DNA of 64,000 bases from Asterias amurensis (Eukaryota; Echinodermata; Asteroidea; Forcipulatida; Asteriidae), in the NCBI RefSeq assembly GCF_032118995.1, contig NC_092662.1, forward strand, positions 14,397,701-14,461,700, read 5' to 3'. Positions 12,183 to 22,900 of this stretch are shown piece by piece (positions within the stretch are counted from its first letter, which is position 1; each line of letters opens with the position of its first letter). The notes beneath the pieces were generated by a model, which was not told the origin of the DNA, did no database searches, and saw nothing but the letters and a program-made list of their open reading frames with translations. A program made the position numbers and the translations under genes.

Positions 12183-12720
12183 ATTGAGAAAGCAGAATAA
12201 TTATTTGTCACTGTTGTATTGTTTTTGCCGAACTCAAAATGAGCACATGAAGCCGGGGAATTTCATGGCAGTTGTAATAATTATTGTATCCGTGACGGAA
12301 GTAGGTCCAGAATCATTGTTATATGAAATATGATGAAATCCAAATTCATTGTCCAAAAGAATCATGAGGAAATCCAAGTATAAATGGAGACGAAAGAGCA
12401 CATTCAAGTAACTGTTCAAAATTTGTAAATTCTCTGAATTTTTTGAGAGTTTGAAAAAGTGGAATAAATATTTCTCACTGATTGTATTGTTTCTGCCAAC
12501 CCAAAAATGAGCAAATGAAGCCTAGAGAAATTCCATTGCAGTTGTAATAATTATTGTAGCCATGACGGATGTAGGTCCAGATCTTCTTTTTTTTATTTCA
12601 CACGAATTATATGATGAAATCCAAATTTAGTATGGGGATCTTACTGTGTGCCTAAAAGAGATGAAGAAATCCAAGTATCAATGCAGACAGAGAATAAAAG
12701 TTACTGTCAATTGTCAACTC
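12183..12720 (+). repeat. Local tandem duplication of about 260 bp
   Basis: Blocks 12183-12425 and 12446-12720 share CAGTTGTAATAATTATTGTA, GACGGAAGTAGGTCCAGA/GACGGATGTAGGTCCAGA, GATGAAATCCAAATT and GAAATCCAAGTAT in the same order, at roughly 80% identity by eye. Confidence 0.75.
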
Positions 12721-12721
12721 T

Positions 12722-13870
12722 GTGAACTTTTTTGAAGAGAATGTTTTAAGCAGATTTTTACATTCTGTGTACCTCTTTTTATTAGTACATTTAGTACGAT
12801 ACCACTGTTTTTATCTTTCATTCTTTCAATTGCACCAATTGAGGCCAAATTTTTACAAGTTGGCTATTTTAAAATGCATGTTGGAGCACACCAAGAAGGG
12901 GATACTGGACTTCGAAAATATACCCTGCTTTTCAAGAGAGTACAATATACATGGGATGAGTATGTCATTCATGGCAAGATAGGTATGTACAATGTAGCCG
13001 GCATACTGCATGGAAATCTACCTGATGGTGTGCTTTCTTTTTGTAAAAACTTTGAGGCTGATGATCTTGATTTGGAATAGCCTAATTGAACGGCTCCTTT
13101 CAAGGAACAACACTCAACTTTGGATGACCAGGATTTGCCCATAGCTTTTTAGTGACTGGCCAACAATTAGTGGCGATATTTTGTGGAAGCAAATTTGATT
13201 GATGTATCACACATTATTTTAAAATTTCAACACTCTTCATTGTCTACTTGAATCAGGATGTCATTATCAATTGTACAGCGGTACATGGGGGATCTTGTCA
13301 AAACACTGGCTGAATTCTGAAGGGATATGGGTTTGGAATTAGCTAGAGCTCGACTACAGGATATGGGAAATGAGTATCACACGTGACTCAATCGGAGGTT
13401 TCCTCATTGGGCAACGGGTTACCATTATGCAGAGTGGTTAGTGACTTGAGTATAGGGTTGGGTAGGACTGCAACACTACCATACCCTACATGTTTCATAG
13501 ACTAGATATTCACAGTCATCGATTTAGGAAAGGTTCGGGACCATCGGCAAGCGCGAGGTGTCATCGTTATTTCATGCGCGACCTCATGGATTTCATAACG
13601 TAGCTGTCGGTTCTGTTAGCTAATCGTTGAGCTCGTAGTCCCACTTATAGGATTTGGAGCTTTCGCAACCTGCTCAGCAGTCTATGAAAAGAAAACTACT
13701 GGGTGGAAACTTAGTTCCTGAATATATTTTGGGAAATTACAAAAATGTAAATTGCTTTTCCTGTGAGGATATAGATGTCACTCTGGAGAAAGATTTTTAC
13801 AATGAGTTGTGAGAATCATGAGCGGTGTTTCTGTTTTGGGTGATTAGTCGCTCATTCGGATCTGGAAGTG
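12722..13870. other. Region upstream of the Ral-GEF promoter
   Basis: It has no clear repeat or gene. The part from 13480 to 13700 is richer in CpG (GGCAAGCGCGAGG, CATGCGCGACC) than its surroundings and could hold regulatory sequence. Confidence 0.35.
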
Positions 13871-13872
13871 AC

Positions 13873-13880
13873 TATAAAAG
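13873..13880 (+). promoter_or_regulatory. TATA box of the Ral-GEF gene
   Basis: TATAAAAG occurs 95 bases before the ATG at 13968, which would place the transcription start near 13900-13910. An in-frame TGA at 13956-13958 closes the reading frame upstream. Position, match to consensus and the following well-formed exon (ATG to GTAAGT) together make a promoter likely. Confidence 0.55.
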
Positions 13881-13967
13881 GGAGCGGATTGTGGCGTGTT
13901 TTTTTTTTTTCTGTATTGTGGAGAGTTGTCGGCTGAACTTTTTCCTGTGGAGTTTTGATTAGTGGAT

Positions 13968-16900
13968 ATGGGACAAAATCAGTGCAGTTTGGATTTAAAT
14001 ACTAGGGATTCCACATGCAGCACCCATGTGTTTAGGGCATCATGGTTAAACAAAGTAAGTATGGAGTATGGGTTTGATTGTTAATCAGGGGACAGTATTT
14101 TGAGTAATTACCATTAGTGTCCAGTGCCTTTAAAGGCACTGGACACTACTGGCATGGGTTTGATTGCTAATCAGGGGACAAAATTAATAAATGCTTATCT
14201 TTTTGATGTAAGTTAACATCATTCATGTGAAAATTTTATCGGATTTGTTAGTCACCTTTTGTGAAAATAATGGGAAAATGTGTTTTTGTGAGGAGTTTAG
14301 TGTTCATGATTCTAAAGGTTTTTTTTCCTTGCATCAGTCAAAATAAGGGATGGTGATCTGTTTGCTTGAATTTGACGGTATTTCAGATGGATTTATTTCC
14401 TCTGGAGATGGGTACCATTATGAACTAAATCTGCAAGATTTTGGATTGAAACCGATTCTCTATGTTTTCAGTCTTAAACTGACTGATGTACTGTGTGATT
14501 ACTGATAAACCAATATGAGAGAAATTGGCTGTTGCCAGCTTAGCTTTTAAACCCTTTTGTGGGAATTGTTTGCCGGGTTCCCGCGGGTAGATCATCTAAA
14601 CAAACACTACTTTAAACCTGCTTTATTCAGTTCCAATCAAAAATAAAATTAATAATACAGCTTGTGGATTTTTCACAAAATGTGAGCATTGAGGGGTTTG
14701 TTTTCGAAGGCAGTTGTGTGTGCCCCCCCCATTTTGGCTTCTGCGCGTGCGTACTCAACTTTAGTACAGGCATTCTATGCTTAGGCCAAACAAAATAAAT
14801 GTTGTGTTTACGGTAACCCGACCGACCTGAATTTTTTGCGGCCGAATTGCCGACCTCAAAACATTTTTCTAAATATTTTGTGAGTTGGTAAAATTTAAAA
14901 TGAGAATTTTAACATGTTGCCTCACTTTAAAACTGTTTATTACGACTTACCAGTGTAATAATGCATTTTTGCAAAAATCATGGCGATATCAAAACTTGTG
15001 CACCCGGCCCACGCCTAGCCTAGCTTACTGTACTGCCACAATTTTTTCTGTGAAAGGTGCACGCGCCACCCGATGCCCGGCCCCGACGCACCCGCTGTGT
15101 TCACAGCGTACTTCGGGGCGATCCAATGTCACACGAAACGAAATTGGGCCCCTGGCAGCCGGCCGCATATTGGACACCACAACAAAACACGGTACAACAG
15201 TACAGTACAGCTAGCTGTCAGTGGTACAGCACGAAACGAAATTGGGCCCCTGGCAGCCGGCCGCATATTGGACACCACAACAAAACATGGTGTAGCTGTC
15301 AGTGGTGTACAGCACGTGGGTGACCGGCCGCGTACGTTTACAACACGTTTTACACTACGGACAGACTGCGAATGAAAACTGCATCAAAACATGGCGTCGA
15401 CGTCAGGCAGTTCTTCGTGCGGTAACATGAACAAATTGTTTAGCTTGAAAACAGAAAAGTGCCTCCATCAGCCAGCCAAGTTGAAGCTCGTAAACATCGA
15501 TGTCAGCAAGACATTTCTCAATATTTTCGAAGATCACCATGGGCCAAACTTTTATCACGTTTGTGCTCACAACACACATTCAGATCAGATCAGGCTGACA
15601 TTCAAAATAATAAGTTTGACCCTCAAAAGTGTTTATTCATTTTGCTATATTATTTTGGGGAAAATGTGAGTTGTGAGTTTCGGCTCTGTTGTTAATGTTA
15701 TGGTACACCTTGCACCACTGAGCCTACTGAGTGACATCATTTTCACCCAGCAACCCGGAGGTTCGTCAGTCTGGGTAAAGTGCAAGTAAGTGTACAACAA
15801 TGGAATGAAAAATGTGAACAAAATAACCACACCTCAAATTGAAAGTTGGTAAAACTGATGTCAGCATTTAAAACATGGCCCTGATTTAATGGTAAGATAA
15901 AAAGTTTCCTTGTAACTTCTAAAGCGCTTGCAACTTGACCTATGTTATGTTTTTTCTAAAACAACTTATAAACTTTTATATTTTACCACTTTCCAACATG
16001 AGGGTTTATAACTTGATGAGTCGAACAAGGTTAGTATAATTCATGGTAACGGGTTTAAAATATTAACAAATAACTCAAAATTCAAGAACTTAAAAATAAA
16101 AATAAAATTACAAAATAAAATTATTTTCCTACCTACCTACCTGGAATTTTTTAGGGCCGTTACCGTAAACACAACATTTATTTTGTTTGGCCTTACAAGG
16201 CTAGCGCAGAAATTTGGCGCTTGCACGTAAGCTGGGAATTGTGATCAGCAGCGTGGAATTTGGCGGTAAGCAGAGCCATGAAATTGGGCCCAGGTACATG
16301 CAGGGACTGAAAAACCAGATCCACATGCAAGGCTCCGGTCCTTGCCCAAACTGGCATCCACAGAGGTGAAAGGCAGGGACAGAAACCACTCAAAATAAAC
16401 CCCAGAACCCACATCAATTGCCCTGGTGCCCTGTGCTTCTGCTGTGGTGCCCTTTGCAAAGTTCAAGTACTATTTTAAATTTTCCTTAGAGAGAAGTAGG
16501 ACAATTGCTGTGACCCATTAAGAATGAAATTCAAGGCCTAATAAGGCTACGGCAAGACCACAAACTACTTGTTTCATAACCTTACGTGTTTGAGTAGTCC
16601 ATTTTATGGCCTGAAAAAAACTATTGGGGGCAATCGCACTTATAAAAGGTAAATAAAGCAGCCTTCGTAGATATCAATCTATCATCAAGTTAAATATTTG
16701 TGCAAGAAAATATACCAGTAGTAGTTGTGCATTGTACATTAATAGCGCGTAGTTGAAGAGGTCAGTAGATTAAGTATCTATTATTACACCACCATGGTGT
16801 TGACACTGACTTGATAAGCCGGTGTCCCAAGGTCCATTTTGAATTTGCTTTGTACAAAAATCCTCACGGAGTTGACATTTTTTAGGTTTGAGTTGTACTT

Positions 16901-19900
16901 CACACTGACACAGTTTATGTCGGGGCCTAGAAATGTTAGACTTTGTTCTGATTTCAGTAGTTACACACACAATGTGTCTATGGGTGAAACTCAAATAATG
17001 TTTATTAGCCCGACTCGAATACAATATTTTATGATGTAATAACTTGTTATATTAATTAATGGTCAATTGCTGATTTTGAGACCTCAATTTAATGTATGCG
17101 CCCTTTATGTGTACCGGTAAAATGCATTTTACGTATGCAACCTATAGATGTTGTAATACAAACGGATGCGCTGAGGGTCTGTCCTTAACTTTTTCAATGA
17201 CTGTGGCCAGCAGGACCAGTCAGCCTTTTATTTCACTAGTCCACCAGCTCTTTCACTGGTCCATATAATATTGCATATTAAATTAAATATGGATGCGTTT
17301 CAGACTAAACTAGCCAGCCAAACCACTAGGAGTGCATTCTGACTGGTCCTCCGATATTTTGAATGGCATTTGGCCAGCGGATCACTGAAGAGACTGCTAG
17401 CACTTTGCCTTTAAAGACACTGGACACCTTTGGTAATTGTCAAAGACTAGTCTTAACAGTTGGTGTATCTCAACATATGCATAACAAACCTATGAAAATT
17501 TGAGCTCAATCGATCGTCGAAGTTGTGAGATATTAATGCATGAAAAAAATACCCTTGTTGCACCATGGTCACACGAAGTTGTGTGCTTTCAGATGGTTGA
17601 TTTTGAGACCTCAAATTCTAAATCTGAGGTCTCAAAATCAAATTCGTGGAAAATTACTTCTTTCTCGAAAACTACGTCACTTCAGAGGGAGCTTTTTCTC
17701 ACAATGTCTTATACCATTAACCTCTCCCCATTACTCGTTACCAAGAAAGGTTTTATGATAGGCCTAAGTTATTTTGATTAATTACCAATAGTGTCCACTG
17801 CCTTTAAGGACACAACATGTAATTATCTTTTCCTTTGGGTTTAAAAAAAACGAGCACAAACAGTGGTATCCCCTTGATTAGTTTCATCATAGGATATGCC
17901 ACCAAGGATACGGAATGAGTAAAATGTCAATCTACAGGCTTTAATCTTTCAACCCAACACCCCTATTCTATCTCATAACTGTTTACTGGCGCATTCAAGC
18001 TTGGCTGCTTCCATTGCCAAACAGCTCAGATGTTGAAATACAATCAAGTTTATGGGGTTGTATTCCCTTATCGGTAATTACAAGCTGGATGCAGTGGATA
18101 TAAAAAAACTCCTCAATTCTGTTTTTGCATGGTGTAACACTACCCTGTTCTGAAATTAAAATTAGTTGGCATGACAGTACACAGCATTTACGAAGGTTGT
18201 AGCGCTTGTACCTAATTAGTGGAGCAAGAATAGGGAAAATATTTTGGGGCATCGCCTTTGATTTTAGGTTTTATTTTTTTCATTTTGATTCTGGTCTCGA
18301 AAAATATTTCTGGTCAAGTAAACATTTTTAGTAGTAAACAGATTTGAGGCTTGGAGGCATTTTAAAACTAGCCTTCAAGGCTCAAATTTGTTGGGGGACA
18401 TTTACGATCTAAATAATTTACTGGACTCTGGACCAGAAATGTTTTTACGAGACCATGGGTGGATTTCACAAAGATTGAGTTAAGACGAGTACTCGTCCTA
18501 ACTTAGGACTAGCCTTAAGTTTTAAGTATAACGTACTATACATGACATTATTTATTTGACACCGCCAACATAGGGCTAGATCTATCTGAGCTGTAGCTCA
18601 GTTGGTTGAGTGGTTGGTTGGTTGGTTGGTTGGTTCGAAACCCACTCTTGTCAATTCTTTGTTCAACCCCAAAAATCATTTAAAAATTTACCCAGTCAGT
18701 TTCCCTTGTGGTTAATATTGATATTATTTATTTGAACGAGCTTTGTGACAATGTATTATAAAGAAGATATACACTCATTTGTCTTTAAATGGGTATACAT
18801 TCATGTTTTTGTTCATTCTCAAAATACTAGCTTTGGTGACAATCAACTTGTTTTGTTTTTTCCAGGAGGGTGCCATGAAATTATGGAAGGAGGAGAAGCA
18901 GAATGGTGCAATATACAATGTCTACCTGAAGAGGGTTCGTTACAGGCACTCTGTAGCGTCCATCATGGAAGAGGTATGAAGATAAGAATAATAATACAGG
19001 GTTCTTATCCCTTATTAACATCCCTAGCGGGTTATAGACACTTCAAGGCAGTGGACACTGTTGGTAATTACTCTACAAAATTATTAGCATAAAACCTCAC
19101 TTGGAAGCGAGTAATGGGGAGAGGTTGATAGTATAAAACATTCTGAGAAACGGCTCCCTCTGAAGTGACGTAGTTTTCAAGAAAAGAAGTAGTTTTCCAC
19201 GAATTTGATTTCGAGACCTCAGATTTAGAAGTTGAGGTCTCGAAATCAATCATCTGAAAACACAACTTCGTGTGACAAGGGTGTTTTTTCTTTCATAGTT
19301 ATCTCGCAACTCCGACGACCAATCGAGCTCAAATTTTCACAGGTTTGTTATTTTATGCATATATATGTTGAGATACACTAAGTAAGAAGACTGGTCTTTG
19401 ACAATTACCAATAGTGTCCAGTGTCTTTATCCATTATTGATGCATCCTGCAGATGTGAGGTAAAGCCTTTGGTCCCGTGTGAATTGAGCAATGCAAGTAA
19501 AAGAACCCAGTGCACTTATCGTTGTTGTTCCTGGTTTGATTAGCTGCATATTGCGCCACAGCAACTTGTAAACATTACATGGTTTTGTGTAAAGGCATTG
19601 GTCTCATACTTCAAAAATGTAGCTCTACATAACCTTGCTCGCAGCAAAATACTGGATGTTGAAGCGCCTTGTGTCGCTGAGTGATGTATGAGCTAAAGAA
19701 GCTAAAGAAATATTATTTTATTACATTCAAAGAGTGAACTGATTCCCACGAGATACCCATGACTAGAGTCTCAATTTCAGGGGGATGATAGGGCCTTTAA
19801 TTTGGGATTCTTTTTGACAGTTTTGGTAGACCCCCCCCCTCCCCCCATCCCTCCACTCGGGACATCCTGTCTTGACCTAGATTTGAGGAAGTTTACATAA

Positions 19901-22900
19901 CTGTCTGAACAATCAGTAGAACTTGGCATCGAATGGTACATTGGCTCGGTGCCAACCAAAATCCCATTGTTGATTTCCTTGAAGGTTTTTTTTTCCCCAA
20001 TGGACACGAAACATTCCGAGTGAAATATTTTTTTCAAAACTTCCAGGAGCAATGTTAAATTAGTGATCTTTAAAACAGGTCAATTGGCCCAAACGGCATG
20101 AGTGAGAAAACATGAGTCAATGGCTCCAGATGAATAGTTCATATTTGTAATGATTTCTCACTCTGTCATGGCCTAGCGGTTAAGAGCAACGGATTCAAAC
20201 TCTGGTATTTCTGATCAGCAGAGTGTGGGTCCTAGTCCTGGTCGTGCCACTTGTGTCCTAAAAGTAGGACTTTCAACCACTTTTGCTGCATCCTTCTGAT
20301 GGAACGTACACGTAAACCTGTTGGGCCTGTGTGTTGTGTAATAATGCACATAAAAGAACCCAAAACCTACTGAAAAACAGATATAGGGTTTTGCCCCGGT
20401 GTTCCTGGTTAGTTTGGCTGCATATTGGGCCACAGCACCTTGTAAACCACTACATGGTGCTATTTAAAAGGAGTAGGTATCATACTTCAAAACATACATG
20501 TAACTCCGCCATACCTTGCATCAAAATACTGAGTTTTGAAGTGCCTTGAGCACACTGAGTGTCGGATATTGGGCCGTATTCATAAAAAATATAAATTGCT
20601 TTTTCTAGGCTTTTGGTTGGATAGCAACTGTTTTTCTAGGCTTTTGCTTACATCCTTATACAAAGATGTAAGCAAAAGCCTATAAAGATGTAAGCAAAAG
20701 CCTAGAAAAAGCAATTTTTTTTATTTTATGAATATGGCCCAGTGTGCCAAGAAGCCACTATTGTGCTGTTGTTATTATCCATAACAAATCCATTCGGAAG
20801 ATTACAACCCTGAAAAAATCTTACCCACAACAATGAGGTTACTTAAATGCTCTCATCATTGACGAAAACAAAGAAGGGGGAGGAAAACGCAATCACATCT
20901 TATCCCCTGATAATGTTATTAAAAACAGACTCGCTGCGCGCTAATGAGTCACTAATGCAACAAATTCAAGGCAATTAGATGTGGAATTATGACCCTAGGT
21001 TGAATATAATCCCTCGAAGGGAGCCTTTGATGTGTAAATGAGACGCCCTTCCTGGAACATGTGCCGTTAACAAGCCGAATGCCCTCGGTGCAATTCTAAG
21101 CTTAGTTGAAAGTGGAAAACAACATTTGGGCTGAGATTTTCCCTGAGAGTACATGTACATTGTATGTTAAAACAAGACATTATGCAAACTAGTTGTTTAA
21201 ATATATAAATATGTAGATAAATGTATGGTTGATTCTCGAATTGTACAGATAATTTGATTTGTATTCTCTTGGACTATGGTATCTTTGTTTACAAAACATC
21301 ACCTTGTACAATGTACATTCCAGGACCTTTTGGGAAGGCAAGATACATACATGTACTATATTTGGTCACTTAGGAAATTTTACACTTTGTGTCATAGTTT
21401 CCACATAAATTCAAGAGTTATCTAACAAAAAAACAGCTGAACCAATTTTGAGATGTGCCCCTCAGTGCAATCTCTATAAAATAAAATTGTTTGTGTCTTC
21501 TTACATTAGGCCTTGTACAAGTCATACCTTGCAGGGAACTTGGCTCTGTGGCTCTTTCGTAAACATCTGATGTCACAGGTTACATGGTCTACTACAGACA
21601 AATTCTATAAATATGTACTTATATTATTTATTCAGGCACATTAAATTTCATAAAATTTTGAATTTCTGTTACTATTTTTTAGGCCTGGATGACTAGTGAA
21701 ACTTACTGCCTGACTAGTCATGCCACAAATAGTCGCGAGAAATTTTTGAATTCCCAAGATGCATTGCGAAGTAATATTTGCCGCAGGTGCAATGTAGTAA
21801 AAATGTCTGCCTAAAAGATTGGAAGATTGTGCCACTGTGTTTTGTAAGTAAATAAGGTTGTCCTAAATAGTCGTGAGTGACACAATGGGTTCACCAAATA
21901 GGTAGTCACAACTATTTTTGTAGTAGTCGTGGTAAGGCATAATTAACTAGGTAGGACGGTAGTTGTGCGACTCGACTATAAGCAATGAATAGTCTTATAT
22001 ATTTTTTATTTATCCTATTCAATTTAATAATTAACCACAAATTATTTTTTTTTTTAGGGGACTGCAGAGCAGAACTCTGGTCTTGAGTGGGAGACCATCA
22101 AGGTGAAGACGATCAAGGCAGCCCCTCTGGAGACCCTTGTGGAGTACCTCCCGGTTGCCCTGGAAGAGATGGACTCCAGCTACATCAACATCTTCTTCAC
22201 AACGTACCAGACGTTCACTAATAAGATGCAGGTTCTACAGATCTTATTGGACAGGTAAACAATAATAAAAGTAGCATCTTATATAACACAGGAATGTGAT
22301 TTCTCCTTTTTTAACTGGAAATCCGTTTTTTTAACCCCCCCCCCCCCCCCCGCCCTTCCGAAATATAAAATATCAATAATTGTCTATTTTTTTTATGAAG
22401 ATAACAGTATATAGAACACCCCAGATTGCAGAGTAGTAGAGATTTTAATACCAAAGATAAATGTATGTGAGCAGGCTCCACACTCGCAAGCTTTCATGCT
22501 TCACACTCGCAAGCTTTCATGCTTCACACTCGCAAGCTTTCATGCTCCACACTCGCAAGCTTTCATGCTTCACACTCGCAAGCTTTCATGCTTCGCACTC
22601 GCAAGCTTTCATGCTTCACACTCGCAAGCTTTCATGCTTCACACTCGCAAGCTTTCATGCTTCGCACTCGCAAGCTTTCATGCTTCGCACTCGCAAGCTT
22701 TCATGCTTTGCACTCGCAAGCTTTCATGCTTCACACTCGCAAGCTTTCATGCTTTGCACTCGCAAGCTTCCACGCTTTGCACTCGCAAGCTTCCACGCTT
22801 TGCACTCACAGTTTTTCTGTCAAAAGCATCACATCCCTGTATAGAATGTAGTACTCATATCCGTCACTCAGTGATGCTCATCTACAAGGCACTTCAACAT

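Larger units (their letters stand above)
14784..16192. mobile_element. 1.41 kb Harbinger-like non-autonomous DNA transposon
   Basis: Inverted repeats of about 35 bases bound the element. It begins GGCCAAACAAAATAAATG and ends with the complement, followed inward on both sides by GTTTACGGTAAC and a GACCTGAATTTTTT-like block. TTA flanks it at 14781-14783 and 16193-16195 as a 3-bp target duplication. TTA/TAA duplications with GG-starting ends suit the PIF/Harbinger superfamily. No transposase is visible. The interior holds a GC-rich segment (15050-15400), a duplicated block and an ORF from 15391, all unlike the AT-rich surroundings. It lies in intron 1 of the Ral-GEF gene. Confidence 0.75.

Noticed and set aside
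12722..13080. Overlapping 68-86 codon ORFs
   Set aside because: AT-rich, hydrophobic by composition, no splice context and no recognisable family.
22476..22812. CRISPR-like array
   Set aside because: The units are contiguous with no variable spacers, in an animal intron; it is a minisatellite.
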